From positions 124,001-188,000 of the forward strand of contig NZ_JAANPV010000005.1 of the NCBI RefSeq assembly GCF_011290505.1: a DNA stretch of 64,000 nt. The letters are read 5' to 3'. Position numbers and translations under genes: made by a program. The notes beneath the pieces were generated by a model, which saw nothing but the letters and a program-made list of their open reading frames with translations, searched no databases and was not told the DNA's origin. This DNA is from Paenalcaligenes suwonensis (GTDB lineage Bacteria; Pseudomonadota; Gammaproteobacteria; Burkholderiales; Burkholderiaceae_B). Positions 1-9,386 of this stretch are shown piece after piece (position 1 is the stretch's first letter; each line of letters begins with the position of its first letter).

Positions 1-1021
1 CGCCTACGCTTTTGTGACCTTTTAACTGCAGCAAACCACGCTGATCCGCTTCAGCCAAAAACACAGAATCCAATGCCGCATCACGTAACTGGAATGGCAC
101 GTTCATGCGGGAACGGTCAGAGTTCTGAACCGCATTGACGTAGAAGGAAGACTGGTCCAAGTAACCGTACAAGGTTTCGGCTTTCGCAATATTCGCTTTT
201 TCGATTTGTGCCACACCACCTTGCTGCTTTAACCACTTGTACACCAGGCCTGCGATGTAAATAGAGTACGTGGCCGGTGTGTTCACCATGGACTGATTAG
301 CCGCCAACAGTTCGTAGTTAAAGACATTCGGACACGTAGCATCGGCTGCGCCTAGCAACTCTTTGCGAATGACCACCAAGGTCAAACCCGCTGGACCCGC
401 ATTTTTCTGCGCGCCAGCATACAACATATCAATATTCTTGAAGTCAAAAGGACGCGACAACAAGTTAGACGAAGCATCCACCACCAATGGCACATCAAAC
501 TCAGGCCATTCGTTATGCTCTACACCGCCAATCGTCTCGTTACTGCACACATGGATGTACGAAGCATCTGCTTGCAGATGCCACGTATCCACGGCGGGGA
601 ACCACGCGAAAGGTTTGTACTCGCGGCCATCCAACTTGGCTGCAGCAGCCGAGCTTGCTGCAACGTTAATGTGACCAAACTGCGTCGCATCTTGTTGCGC
701 TTTGGATGACCAATTACCTGACACGATGTAATCAGCTTTGCGTCCGGGCTTTAACCCGATTAAGTTCATAGGAACAATGGCGTTTTGGGCCTGTGCACCA
801 CCCTGCGTAAACAGAACGGCGAAGTCATCGGGTAATTGCAGCAAGTCACGCAAATCCGCCTCGGCTTCTTGCAGAATTTGCATAAACTCTTTACCACGGT
901 GGCTCATCTCCATGACGGACATGCCACTGCCCTGCCAATCCAGCATTTCTGCTGCTGCACGTTCCAGTACTTCCACCGGCAAGACGGAAGGACCCGCTGA
1001 AAAATTCCACGGACGCATCAT
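1..1021 (-). CDS. serC: Phosphoserine aminotransferase SerC (3' end beyond window)
   Basis: This enzyme makes 3-phosphoserine from 3-phosphohydroxypyruvate and glutamate in cytoplasmic serine synthesis, and also acts in the pyridoxal phosphate route. The reverse-strand translation opens with [15 protein letters not shown], the typical SerC N-terminus, and includes a [10 protein letters not shown] stretch holding the PLP-binding lysine. About 340 codons are present; the family is about 360 long, so only the last 20 or so residues are missing off the window edge. Two ATG codons are adjacent at 1021 and 1018, and an AGAGAG ribosome site lies just upstream. It follows gyrA by 9 bases on the same strand, so the two are probably co-transcribed, as in Bordetella relatives. 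Confidence in identity is high. Confidence 0.95.
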   Translation of the reverse strand, partial: MMRPWNFSAGPSVLPVEVLERAAAEMLDWQGSGMSVMEMSHRGKEFMQILQEAEADLRDLLQLPDDFAVLFTQGGAQAQNAIVPMNLIGLKPGRKADYIVSGNWSSKAQQDATQFGHINVAASSAAAAKLDGREYKPFAWFPAVDTWHLQADASYIHVCSNETIGGVEHNEWPEFDVPLVVDASSNLLSRPFDFKNIDMLYAGAQKNAGPAGLTLVVIRKELLGAADATCPNVFNYELLAANQSMVNTPATYSIYIAGLVYKWLKQQGGVAQIEKANIAKAETLYGYLDQSSFYVNAVQNSDRSRMNVPFQLRDAALDSVFLAEADQRGLLQLKGHKSVG

Positions 1022-1030
1022 TGATTCTCT

Positions 1031-3739
1031 CTATTCATTCCCTTCATCAGCAGCCAAAGACGGGGTATCCCCTTGCTCGGTTGATCCTGCAGCATCAACC
1101 GTTTCGTCACCTTCTTCTTCATCAGCTTCTACGTCATCGGTTTCCAGAATTCGGTAGACGCCTGACAACTTGCTCTCTTCATCCACACTAATCAGCGTGA
1201 CACCCTGAGTAGAACGGCCCATTTCACGAATTTCTTCCACTCGTGTACGCACCACCACCCCAGAGTTGGTGATCAGCATCAGCTCATCGCTTTCGCTCAC
1301 CAATACTGCGCCAACCAGATCGCCATTACGGGCCGAACACTGGATAGCAATCATGCCTTTGGTACCACGTCCGTGACGTGTGTATTCCTCGAGAGCAGTA
1401 CGTTTACCGTAGCCGTTTGCCGTTGCGGTCAGCACAGAAACACGCTCTGCGGTTTCGCCTTCTTGTGGCTCAGCCCCCTCAGGATCAGCCACCAACAAGG
1501 AGATCACATTCTGACCTTCCTCTAGACGCATACCACGCACACCACGTGCGGTACGACCCATTGGGCGTACATCACCTTCGTCAAAGCGTACGGCTTTACC
1601 TGCATCCGAGAACAGCATCACATCGTGTTTGCCATCGGTAAGCTGTGCACCGATCAAGAAGTCACCCTCGTCCAGATCAACCGCGATAATGCCGGCCTTA
1701 CGTGGATTAGAGAAGTGCGACAACGGTGTTTTCTTCACAGTACCTCGGGAGGTTGCCATGAAGACAAACTGATCATCACTGAACTCTTTGATGGACAATA
1801 CGGCAGTGATTTTCTCGTCGTCTACCAACGGGAACATATTCACAATTGGACGACCACGAGAGTTACGCGAACCCTGAGGTACTTCCCACACTTTCAGCCA
1901 GTACAGGCGACCGTGATCGGAGAAACACAACAGCACGTCGTGCGTATTAGCCACAAACAACTGATCTACCCAGTCGTCTTCACGCATGGTTGTTGCTACC
2001 TTACCGCGACCACCACGACGCTGCGCGCGGTACTCAGACAACGGTTGGCTCTTCACGTAACCTGCGTGCGACAAGGTCACCACCATATCCATAGGCGTGA
2101 TCAAGTCTTCGGTATCTAGCTCAGTTGCGTTGTGTTCGATTTCAGAACGACGAGCGTCTTTGTCGCTGCGTGAGAACTCTTCTTTAAGCTGCAATAGCTC
2201 AGTAGAAATGATTTCAGTCACACGTTCTGGACGGGACAAGATATCCAACAAGTCGGCAATACGCGCCATAATTTCGCGGTATTCGTCGACAATTTTATCT
2301 TGTTCCAGACCAGTCAAACGTTGCAAGCGCATGTTCAGGATTTCCTGAGCTTGCACTTCGCTTAAGCGATATTGGCCGTCATTCAGCAAACCAAAGCGAG
2401 CTGACAGGTTATCTGGGCGATACGCCGCGCGGCCACCGGGCACACCGCTGTCATCAGCACGTGACAACATCTCGCGCACCAACGTGGCATCCCATGTACG
2501 GGACATTAACTCTTCACGCGCAACGGGAGGTGTAGGGGCAGCACGAATGATGCGAATGAACTCATCAATATTCGCCAATGCAACCGCCAAGCCTTCCAGA
2601 ATGTGGCCTCGCTCACGTGCTTTACGCAATTGGAAAACAGTGCGGCGTGTTACCACCTCGCGGCGGTGCATCAAGAAGTACTCTACCAACTGCTTCAGGT
2701 TCAACAAGCGCGGCTGGCCATCCACCAGCGCCACCATGTTCATACCAAAGGTTTCTTGCAGCTGAGTATTTTTGTACAGGTTATTCAGAATAACCTCGGG
2801 TACCTCGCCGCGTTTAAGCTCGATCACCAGACGCATACCGTCTTTATCGGACTCGTCACGGATATCAGAGATACCTTCGATTTTTTTCTCGTTAACCAAG
2901 TCAGCAATACGCTCTTGCAGCGACTTTTTATTAACTTGGTACGGCAAGGCATCAATCACAATCGCCTGACGGCCATTGCTGCGCTCAATGTCTTCAAAGT
3001 GAGCACGTGCACGCATCACCACACGGCCACGGCCAGTGCGATAGCCTTCACGCACACCTGACATGCCGTAAATAATGCCGCCTGTAGGGAAATCAGGTGC
3101 TGGGATGTAATCCAGCAAATCGTCTACAGAGCACTCTGGGTTTTTCAGGCAGTACAAACATCCCTCTACGACTTCACCCAAGTTATGGGGAGGAATATTT
3201 GTCGCCATACCTACCGCAATACCCGAGCTACCGTTTACCAATAGGTTAGGTAAACGCGAAGGCAACAGAGCAGGCTCTTGTTCGCTACCGTCGTAGTTAG
3301 GGATGAAATCTACGGTTTCCTGGTCAATATCAGCCAGAATTTCGTGGGCAATTTTAGCCAGTCGGATCTCGGTGTAACGCATTGCCGCCGCGCTATCACC
3401 GTCGATGGAGCCGAAGTTACCTTGTCCATCTACCAACATGTAGCGCATAGAGAAATCTTGCGCCAACCGCACAATCGTATAGTACACAGCCAAATCACCG
3501 TGAGGGTGATACTTACCAATGACATCCCCCACGATACGGGCAGATTTCTTGTAAGCGCGGTTCCAGTCGTTGTTGAGCTCGTGCATCGCAAACAGTACTC
3601 GCCTGTGCACGGGTTTCAAACCATCTCGCACGTCAGGCAAAGCACGTCCAACAATTACGCTCATTGCATAATCAAGATAGCTGCGACGCATTTCCTCTTC
3701 CAGAGATATGGGAAGAGTCTCCTTAGCAAAGGAATCCAT
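1031..3739 (-). CDS. gyrA: DNA gyrase subunit A, with Leu83 and Tyr87
   Basis: GyrA is the DNA-cutting and rejoining subunit of gyrase, which introduces negative supercoils together with GyrB. The 902-residue product has the breakage-reunion domain with catalytic Tyr122 (AAMRYTE), followed by the C-terminal beta-pinwheel repeats with the GyrA-box-like QRRGGRG near residue 570 and an acidic tail. Numbering by counting from the start matches E. coli exactly. In the quinolone-resistance region the sequence reads [14 protein letters not shown], so residue 83 is Leu (codon TTG) and residue 87 is Tyr (codon TAT), where most gyrases have Ser and Asp. Both changes are well-known quinolone-resistance substitutions. 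The rest of the protein appears intact. An extended -10 promoter lies upstream and serC follows closely. Confidence 0.98.
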   Translation of the reverse strand: MDSFAKETLPISLEEEMRRSYLDYAMSVIVGRALPDVRDGLKPVHRRVLFAMHELNNDWNRAYKKSARIVGDVIGKYHPHGDLAVYYTIVRLAQDFSMRYMLVDGQGNFGSIDGDSAAAMRYTEIRLAKIAHEILADIDQETVDFIPNYDGSEQEPALLPSRLPNLLVNGSSGIAVGMATNIPPHNLGEVVEGCLYCLKNPECSVDDLLDYIPAPDFPTGGIIYGMSGVREGYRTGRGRVVMRARAHFEDIERSNGRQAIVIDALPYQVNKKSLQERIADLVNEKKIEGISDIRDESDKDGMRLVIELKRGEVPEVILNNLYKNTQLQETFGMNMVALVDGQPRLLNLKQLVEYFLMHRREVVTRRTVFQLRKARERGHILEGLAVALANIDEFIRIIRAAPTPPVAREELMSRTWDATLVREMLSRADDSGVPGGRAAYRPDNLSARFGLLNDGQYRLSEVQAQEILNMRLQRLTGLEQDKIVDEYREIMARIADLLDILSRPERVTEIISTELLQLKEEFSRSDKDARRSEIEHNATELDTEDLITPMDMVVTLSHAGYVKSQPLSEYRAQRRGGRGKVATTMREDDWVDQLFVANTHDVLLCFSDHGRLYWLKVWEVPQGSRNSRGRPIVNMFPLVDDEKITAVLSIKEFSDDQFVFMATSRGTVKKTPLSHFSNPRKAGIIAVDLDEGDFLIGAQLTDGKHDVMLFSDAGKAVRFDEGDVRPMGRTARGVRGMRLEEGQNVISLLVADPEGAEPQEGETAERVSVLTATANGYGKRTALEEYTRHGRGTKGMIAIQCSARNGDLVGAVLVSESDELMLITNSGVVVRTRVEEIREMGRSTQGVTLISVDEESKLSGVYRILETDDVEADEEEGDETVDAAGSTEQGDTPSLAADEGNE

Positions 3740-3800
3740 ATGAAAGGTCTTTATAGATATTAGTTAAGCAAGAAGCTGGCCGTTCTCGGTCGAATAAGAA

Positions 3801-3809
3801 ATTCTAGCA
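3801..3809 (-). promoter_or_regulatory. Putative extended -10 promoter of gyrA
   Basis: On the minus strand the sequence reads TGC TAGAAT, an extended -10 element about 60 bases before the gyrA start codon. No good -35 box is seen at the usual distance, which is common for extended -10 promoters. A short inverted repeat, GAGCCC/GGGCTC, lies just upstream at 3815-3840. This is sequence inference only. Confidence 0.4.
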
Positions 3810-4061
3810 CTTACTGAGCCCCTATATGGAATTGGGCTCGATATTCCTCATCTACGGTTGACTTTGACCCTTTGCCAGACTTTACTCGGCCTTAACTCGC
3901 CCTCTTGTTGCCCAAACCCAACAGATTTAGGGCATATATGCATTTATTCCTGTCATCAGGCGTTTATGCCTAAAACGCGCTTAACTTAAGGCCTACAAAT
4001 GACTTAAGATTCCAGCTAACAAGCGTGAAACAGGGCTTAATACTAGGCATCATGCGTAGTC

Positions 4062-4090
4062 TTGCATATACTGGTTCCGTTACATATAAG
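4062..4090 (+). promoter_or_regulatory. Sigma-70 promoter and 5' hairpin of ompA
   Basis: TTGCAT (4062-4067) and TATAAG (4085-4090) are separated by 17 bases, a good housekeeping promoter. Just after it, 4090-4107 can fold as GCGGCG/CGCTGC with one wobble pair, giving a hairpin at or near the 5' end of the message. Such a hairpin is known to stabilise E. coli ompA mRNA; a similar role here is inference. The ribosome site GAGGAG lies at 4135-4140. Confidence 0.6.
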
Positions 4091-4144
4091 CGGCGGGAGT
4101 TCGCTGCGGTCACTTAACAGGCATTAGCTTAAACGAGGAGAAAC

Positions 4145-4738
4145 ATGAACAAAACCTCCAAAATCGCACTTGCACTCGCCTTTGCGGCAGCCACAGCCAC
4201 AGGTACTGTGTCGGCACAAACTGGCGAAGTTAACAACTGGCAAAATCCATTCGGCAACGTATGGATGAACGGCACAAACGAACTGTGCTGGCGCGATGCA
4301 TTCTGGACCCCAGCAACAGGTATTCCTGGTTGTGACGGTGTGCCAGTTGCTCAAGCAGAAGCACCAGTTGTTGCTCCTACAACCACTAAAGTTGTTCTGA
4401 GCGCAGATACATTCTTTAACTTCGACAAATCCAACCTGAAACCAGAAGGCCGTCAGGTTCTGGATCAAGTTGCTGAGCAAGTTCGTGGTTTGCAACTGGA
4501 AGCCATCATCGCTGTTGGTTACACAGATGCTATCGGTACTGATGCTTACAACTTGAAGCTGTCACAACGCCGTGCCCAAACTGTTAAAGATTACCTGATC
4601 AGCAAAGGTATCCCTGCTGACCTGATCTACACAGAAGGCAAAGGTAAAGCCGATCCAGTTGCTACAAACAAAACAGCTGCTGGCCGTGCCGAAAACCGTC
4701 GCGTTGAGCTGGAAATCGTGGGTCTGCGTAATCAGTAA
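4145..4738 (+). CDS. ompA: OmpA-family outer membrane protein
   Basis: This 197-residue protein has a Sec signal peptide (cleavage expected after TVSA, residue 24), a short linker rich in Ala, Pro and Val, and a C-terminal OmpA/Pal peptidoglycan-binding domain from about residue 80, with FFNFDKSNL, GYTDAIGTD and LSQRRAQTV motifs. It lacks the eight-stranded barrel of enteric OmpA, so it probably tethers the outer membrane to peptidoglycan from the periplasm, as the short OmpA of Bordetella is thought to do. A strong promoter, GAGGAG ribosome site and a terminator at 4789 make it a single-gene unit, likely highly expressed. The symbol follows Bordetella usage. Confidence 0.9.
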   Translation: MNKTSKIALALAFAAATATGTVSAQTGEVNNWQNPFGNVWMNGTNELCWRDAFWTPATGIPGCDGVPVAQAEAPVVAPTTTKVVLSADTFFNFDKSNLKPEGRQVLDQVAEQVRGLQLEAIIAVGYTDAIGTDAYNLKLSQRRAQTVKDYLISKGIPADLIYTEGKGKADPVATNKTAAGRAENRRVELEIVGLRNQ

Positions 4739-4788
4739 TCCACACGTAGCCATCTGTCTTACGACAGAGTCTAAACAGGCTATACTAA

Positions 4789-4815
4789 AGGCTCCGCATT
4801 TTGCGGGGCCTTTTT
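4789..4815 (+). terminator. Rho-independent terminator of ompA
   Basis: GGCTCCGCA, a short TTT loop and TGCGGGGCC form a nine-pair stem with one wobble, followed by a T-run. It sits 50 bases after the ompA stop codon and just before ubiG. Confidence 0.9.
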
Positions 4816-4837
4816 CTTTGCTATCACCGTACTTCCT

Positions 4838-5554
4838 ATGAGCTCACTAAACAGCGTTAACGTCGATCCCGCAGAAATAGAAAAATTCAGTGCTTTGGCT
4901 TCTAAATGGTGGGACCCCACCAGTGAGTTCAAACCGCTACATGCGATCAATCCCCTGCGCTTATCGTGGATCCTAGAACACACCGGCCCATTAGCAGGCA
5001 AAAAAGTTCTAGACGTAGGGTGCGGCGGCGGCATTCTGACTGAAGCCATGGCCACGCACAAAGCAGACGTTACCGGCATTGATCTGGCCGAGAAATCACT
5101 GAAAGTTGCCCGCTTGCACAGTTTAGAAAGCGGTGTGCCCGTGAACTACCAAATGATCAGCGCAGAAGCCCACGCGGCAGAAGCAGCAGGCCAATACGAC
5201 GTGGTTACCTGCATGGAAATGCTAGAGCACGTTCCTGACCCTGCCTCTATTATTCGTGCGTGTTCTACGCTGGTACGCCCCGGTGGCTGGGTGTTTTTCT
5301 CTACCCTAAACCGCAATCCCAAATCTTTCTTGTTTGCAATCGTAGGGGCCGAATACGTGCTTAAGTTGCTGCCCACTGGCACACACACCTATTCGTCCTT
5401 TATTAAGCCACACGAACTAGCACGCAGCGCACGTGAAGCTGGTTTAAGTAACCTAGACTTACGTGGGCTTGAGTACAATCCGCTGTCGCAACACTACTGG
5501 TTGTCGCGCAACACCTCCGTCAACTACTTACTTGCCACACGCAAGGAAGCCTAA
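4838..5554 (+). CDS. ubiG: Ubiquinone biosynthesis O-methyltransferase UbiG
   Basis: UbiG carries out both O-methylation steps of ubiquinone synthesis using S-adenosylmethionine. The 238-residue product has the class I methyltransferase motif VLDVGCGGG at residues 57-65 and the family-typical tail TLNRNPKSFLFAIVGAEY with GTHTYSSFI, which separates UbiG from other methyltransferases. Its length matches the family. gph follows after 12 bases, a pairing conserved in Bordetella and its relatives, so the two probably form an operon. The start is the first ATG after the ompA terminator. Confidence 0.95.
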   Translation: MSSLNSVNVDPAEIEKFSALASKWWDPTSEFKPLHAINPLRLSWILEHTGPLAGKKVLDVGCGGGILTEAMATHKADVTGIDLAEKSLKVARLHSLESGVPVNYQMISAEAHAAEAAGQYDVVTCMEMLEHVPDPASIIRACSTLVRPGGWVFFSTLNRNPKSFLFAIVGAEYVLKLLPTGTHTYSSFIKPHELARSAREAGLSNLDLRGLEYNPLSQHYWLSRNTSVNYLLATRKEA

Positions 5555-5566
5555 GTCGTACGCATC

Positions 5567-6241
5567 ATGACAACCTCTAAGCTGGTATTGTTTGATTTTG
5601 ATGGCACGCTGGTAGACTCAGCACCTGATTTGGCTGCAGCCGTAAACCGCTTACGCCACGATCGCAACCTTCCCCCTCTGCCCTACGAGCTACTACGCCC
5701 CGTCGCCTCACACGGCGCTCGTGGCTTATTAGGTACAGGCCTAGGGCTAGACACAGAGCATGCCGACTACCCTATAGTACGTCAGCAGTTTCTGGACTAT
5801 TACGCTGAAGACATTACAACGCTCAGCCACTTATTTAGTGGCGTAGAAACCATGTTAGATGGCCTCAAAGAGCACAACTTACCCTGGGGCATTGTGACCA
5901 ATAAAGCCCTTGGTTTAACGAAGCCCATCATGGCTAAGTTTGAGTTGAACCACGACTGTAAGGTATTGGTAGGCGGCGATAGCACCCCTTACCTAAAACC
6001 CAACCCAGCCTCGCTATTGCTCGCCACCAGCACCTACGGCATTGCCCCTGAGCACTGCATTTATGTGGGGGATGACCTACGCGACATACAAGCAGGCAAA
6101 GCAGCCGGCATGCCCACCATTGTGGCAGCATACGGCTACTGCAAAGACGATGCCAGCGTATCCGAATGGGGTGCAGATGCCATTGCGCACAGCCCAGAAG
6201 AACTACTGCATCAACTGCAAGAGTGGGCTCACACAGCCTAA
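5567..6241 (+). CDS. gph: Phosphoglycolate phosphatase (HAD family)
   Basis: Gph removes phosphate from 2-phosphoglycolate produced during DNA repair or oxygenation reactions. The 224-residue protein is a HAD-superfamily hydrolase: motif I FDFDGTLVDS with nucleophile Asp10 and acid Asp12, motif II as the VTNK segment, and motif IV VGDDLRDIQAGKAAG. A helical cap between motifs I and II fits subfamily I. It follows ubiG closely and ends at a bidirectional terminator. Some HAD proteins paired with ubiG have been proposed to act in ubiquinone or N-acetylmuramate metabolism, so the exact substrate is less certain than the family. Confidence 0.88.
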   Translation: MTTSKLVLFDFDGTLVDSAPDLAAAVNRLRHDRNLPPLPYELLRPVASHGARGLLGTGLGLDTEHADYPIVRQQFLDYYAEDITTLSHLFSGVETMLDGLKEHNLPWGIVTNKALGLTKPIMAKFELNHDCKVLVGGDSTPYLKPNPASLLLATSTYGIAPEHCIYVGDDLRDIQAGKAAGMPTIVAAYGYCKDDASVSEWGADAIAHSPEELLHQLQEWAHTA

Positions 6242-6245
6242 GCAC

Positions 6246-6278
6246 AAAAAACGCCTGTACTACACAGGCGTTTTTTAT
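6246..6278. terminator. Bidirectional terminator between gph and nudF
   Basis: ACGCCTGT (6251-6258) pairs with ACAGGCGT (6264-6271), flanked by an A-run on the left and a T-run on the right, so it can stop transcription from both convergent genes. Confidence 0.9.
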
Positions 6279-6304
6279 ATTGTCTATGACAGACGCAAAA
6301 ACTG

Positions 6305-6886
6305 TTAGTTACTTGCCTGCCACTTATCGGCTAACCAAAATGCGCACGATAAGGTCTTAGCATCAGTAATGCGCCCATCTTTGCAGGCCTCAAGAAACTC
6401 TTCAACAGGCATACTAAACACATCCAAAAACTCCCCGTCATCGAGCTTGCGTGTGCCTGCTTGTAAACCTGTCGCAAAATAGGCATAAAGCACCTCGTTA
6501 GAGTAGCCTATCGCCAGATGTATTTTCCCTGCTAAATGCCACTCGCTCGCGGTGTAGCCTGTTTCCTCTAACAGTTCGCGCTGCCCACATAAAAATGGAT
6601 CTTCGCCGGCATCCAGCTTACCAGCAGGCAGTTCTATCATCACCTGCCCTACGGGATGTCGGTACTGACGCTCTAACAATACATGGCCGTTATCCAACAA
6701 TGGAATAATCACCACAGCTCCGGGATGCACCACGTAATCTCTAGTACTTTGTGCACCATCTGGCAAACGTACGGTATCGCGCTTAAGCGTTAAGAAACTG
6801 CCTTCGTGCAACGTTTTGCTTTCCACTAACGTTTCAGTTAAATGGGCAAACTCGCTGTCGTGATCCGGATGTAGAGGTTGAGTCAT
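6305..6886 (-). CDS. nudF: Nudix hydrolase, ADP-ribose pyrophosphatase type
   Basis: This enzyme probably hydrolyses ADP-ribose to AMP and ribose 5-phosphate. The 193-residue protein has a complete Nudix box at residues 89-111 (G, KLDAG, E, then RELLEETG), matching GX5EX7REUXEEXGU, and the preceding VHPGAVVIIPLL and ERQYRHPVG segments typical of the NudF/YffH group. Length fits that group. Exact substrate among nucleoside diphosphate derivatives cannot be told from sequence. It converges on gph across a shared terminator and has 84 bases before the upstream lipoprotein gene on the same strand. Confidence 0.85.
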   Translation of the reverse strand: MTQPLHPDHDSEFAHLTETLVESKTLHEGSFLTLKRDTVRLPDGAQSTRDYVVHPGAVVIIPLLDNGHVLLERQYRHPVGQVMIELPAGKLDAGEDPFLCGQRELLEETGYTASEWHLAGKIHLAIGYSNEVLYAYFATGLQAGTRKLDDGEFLDVFSMPVEEFLEACKDGRITDAKTLSCAFWLADKWQASN

Positions 6887-6970
6887 TATGTGTTCCAGTA
6901 CTTGATAGGTTGCGGCATCGTTACGATGCCCCCGTCACTATACCGTTACCATAGCCCCTTATGCACTTTG

Positions 6971-7987
6971 TTAAGGGGCCAGTATGTTTTTTGCACTACC
7001 AGCCACCCACGGCAACGGCACAAACACCTCTTGCTCTACATACTTTGTTTGTATGCCCTGCGACGAATCTACTGGTGCAGCCACTGCCTCATAAGCCACC
7101 ACACACGTGCTAGTTAGCGGCATCACACGTAACACCTGATTGCTGTAAAAACATGGCCGCAATGGGTAATCACCTAGCTGCGTGCTAAGCAGTAACTGCT
7201 GTACGGCATCCGTAAAACCGCCCTGATACGAAAAAGGGCCACTTAAGGGAATCTCTACCCTTACTGCCCAGTGCTCATCATTAAACACCCAACCAGCAGC
7301 AAGTGCCCATCGCTGCAAAAGCTGCTTGAAGTTATTGTCTGACGCATGAGAGCCAAACGCATTGTGCTCCATCACCTTGTCAGCAGGCTCTTGCTGCACA
7401 ACAACAACCGATGACTCTACCTGCTGCACTGATGCGGCCACAGGCTCTACCTCAACCGCCATCACCTCACTACTATGCCTACCGTCACCGCCAGTAAAGC
7501 TTGCCATAGGCTCTGTTGCCCCTGTAGATACAGAGCTATTGAGATTTTCCTGCCATGGTGGGCTATAGGTATGCATAGAAGCCTGCTGCTGCCGTAAGTA
7601 GCTTAACAACGCAGGCATAAATGAGCTTCTGTACGCCCACGCCTGCTCTGTACCACGCCGTAGCAACAGCACATCCACCCTGCTATTCACCACATGGTAA
7701 ACACCCTGCCTTTTCGCCTGCAAAGGCACCAAACCGTCTTTTTGCAGTGCAAATAAAGCCGGTAGAGACTCATCAGCCGAAAACTGTAGCCACAACTGCT
7801 GCGCGTTGCTAAATACCTGTAAGGGAGCCAATTGATCACTACCCGTAAGCTCCCACTCAAAATCAAACTGATACTCCTCGCCTGCGGATGCCAAGGCCCC
7901 CCAGCCATTCCACCATGAGCCATTGTTTGGAGCAGCACACCCAGACAGCACACCGCAGATCAGAATACTTACAATACCTTGCCTCAT
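6971..7987 (-). CDS. Orphan lipoprotein with VirB9-like and TcpQ-like regions
   Basis: The first 17 residues end in the lipobox LSGC, so Cys17 should be lipidated and the protein anchored in a membrane facing the periplasm. Residues about 50-112 (VFSNAQQLWLQF, LPALFAL, then RVDVLLLR) resemble the beta-rich VirB9/TrbG/CagX fold. Residues 125-215 are low-complexity and rich in Ser, Val and Glu. Residues about 218-292 (LLQRWALAAGWVF through FYSNQVLRVM) resemble the C-terminal domain of TcpQ/PilL proteins of type IV pilus or conjugation systems. No other pilus or conjugation gene is nearby. Function is unknown; the domain matches are from memory and should be searched. Two hairpins (6967-6994 region) lie at its 3' end. 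Confidence 0.7.
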   Translation of the reverse strand: MRQGIVSILICGVLSGCAAPNNGSWWNGWGALASAGEEYQFDFEWELTGSDQLAPLQVFSNAQQLWLQFSADESLPALFALQKDGLVPLQAKRQGVYHVVNSRVDVLLLRRGTEQAWAYRSSFMPALLSYLRQQQASMHTYSPPWQENLNSSVSTGATEPMASFTGGDGRHSSEVMAVEVEPVAASVQQVESSVVVVQQEPADKVMEHNAFGSHASDNNFKQLLQRWALAAGWVFNDEHWAVRVEIPLSGPFSYQGGFTDAVQQLLLSTQLGDYPLRPCFYSNQVLRVMPLTSTCVVAYEAVAAPVDSSQGIQTKYVEQEVFVPLPWVAGSAKNILAP

Positions 7988-7999
7988 CGTTCGCCCAAT

Positions 8000-8032
8000 A
8001 AAAAAGCACCCAACCAGTAATGATTGGGTGCT
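8000..8032 (-). terminator. Terminator after the solute-binding protein gene
   Basis: Read on the minus strand, AGCACCCAATCA, a TTAC loop and TGGTTGGGTGCT are followed by a T-run. It separates the dadA/binding-protein unit from the lipoprotein gene below. Confidence 0.9.
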
Positions 8033-8086
8033 ATCTTCGGCGAATTACACGAGCAAAACTAGCGTAATGATTGCCTATGGCTTAAC

Positions 8087-9379
8087 TTAGCGCGGCCTAG
8101 CATTCGCAATTTTATTCGCTTCTGCAGCCGCCACACGCAACGCCGCTACAGCAGGAGTTTTACCATCTAATGCTTCTTCTAGCGTCAGGTTAAACATGGC
8201 GCGAATCTGATGGTAATTGTTTACGCGGAAACCACGAGTCGTGTTTTCAGGGTTTTTCTCGTACACATCCACCAATGCTTTCCAGTCGCCCAAATTAGCA
8301 TAGTAAGAAGGTTCTGTTTTCGCATACGCCGCTTGAGTCAGTGGCAGGTAACCAGTGGACTCATACCATTTTTGCGCCACGTCATCAGACGCCAACCAGT
8401 TCACAAATTGTGCGCTAGCTTTGTCTTCATCGTTAGACTTACCTTTACTTGCCCAAAAGCCTGAACCAGACACAAAGGGGTTACCGGGTTGTGCTGTAAC
8501 TTGTGGGTAGTAAGGCAAGCCAGTCACAGAGTAATTCAAACCACGCTGTGCAGTTAGTCGGCCGATATTGCCTGAGTTGGACAGCAACACGGCACACTCA
8601 CCACCTTGGAAACGGTCTACCGATTGTGGACCGAACTCAGGTTTCACCATCAACTCGCTACGCACCCAGCTGATCATGGTAGACAAGTGACGCACGTACA
8701 GAATATCAAACTCAAAACCACGGCGATTATTGCTATCGCCAGCATAGAATTGCTTATTCACCGCCGCCAAGTTTTCCAAGTTAATGGAAACAGGTTGGTC
8801 AGAGGTTAATGGACAACGACGTGAACCATTATTCGCCAGTGTCACTAATTGATCTTGCAAACCCTGCCATACACGCTGTGGCTGTGTAGGTTCTAAACCG
8901 GCACGTTTGAATGCGTCTACGTTATAGAACATCACAGGGATTTCAGCCATAAATGGCAGCGCTAACATGCGACCACGAGTGTCGTGCATGAAGTTGTTCG
9001 CTGCAGGCAAGAACCAGCGCTGGTTACCTGCTGTCGCTTTGGTCAGCAAGGTATGCATAGGCTGCACATAAGAGCGCTGCGCTACGTCATCCAGACCCGA
9101 GGTTTCACCCATTTGGAATAGGTTTGGCTTGCTTTGATCAGCCTGCAAGGCTGTATCTAATTGTTCTTCACTTTCAAATGCACGCAGATTGACACGTACA
9201 TCGTCCTGATTACGATTGTAGTTGCGGACCAGCTCTTCAAAAACGACTTTATTGTATTCTGGCAAGGCGTGCCAGACCTGAATATCCGTCGCTGCGGATG
9301 CTGCCGAGGTAGCAGTAATCAGAAACGCAATAGCCGTTAAACGGCCTGATACAGCTGAAGAAAAAAATGTTTTTTCCAT
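8087..9379 (-). CDS. ABC-type extracellular solute-binding protein, UgpB-like
   Basis: This is a periplasmic binding protein of family 1, most like UgpB, which binds sn-glycerol-3-phosphate in the Ugp importer. The 430-residue product starts at MEKTFFSS, has a signal peptide ending near SAASA, then ATDIQVWHALPEYN and a later GSGFWASKGKSNDEDKASA segment, both typical of the family. A longer frame exists upstream to 9430, but it would overlap dadA and spoil the signal peptide, so 9379 is chosen. dadA ends 7 bases upstream. No permease or ATPase gene is adjacent, so it must work with a transporter encoded elsewhere. Ligand assignment is inference. Confidence 0.85.
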   Translation of the reverse strand: MEKTFFSSAVSGRLTAIAFLITATSAASAATDIQVWHALPEYNKVVFEELVRNYNRNQDDVRVNLRAFESEEQLDTALQADQSKPNLFQMGETSGLDDVAQRSYVQPMHTLLTKATAGNQRWFLPAANNFMHDTRGRMLALPFMAEIPVMFYNVDAFKRAGLEPTQPQRVWQGLQDQLVTLANNGSRRCPLTSDQPVSINLENLAAVNKQFYAGDSNNRRGFEFDILYVRHLSTMISWVRSELMVKPEFGPQSVDRFQGGECAVLLSNSGNIGRLTAQRGLNYSVTGLPYYPQVTAQPGNPFVSGSGFWASKGKSNDEDKASAQFVNWLASDDVAQKWYESTGYLPLTQAAYAKTEPSYYANLGDWKALVDVYEKNPENTTRGFRVNNYHQIRAMFNLTLEEALDGKTPAVAALRVAAAEANKIANARPR

Positions 9380-9386
9380 GAAATGC

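Larger units (their letters stand above)
3740..4144. other. Divergent intergenic region between gyrA and ompA
   Basis: This 405-base spacer separates two divergent genes. It holds the putative gyrA promoter on the minus strand and a well-formed ompA promoter on the plus strand. Between them (about 3840-4055) I see no convincing reading frame, tRNA or repeat, only AT-rich sequence. Confidence 0.7.
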
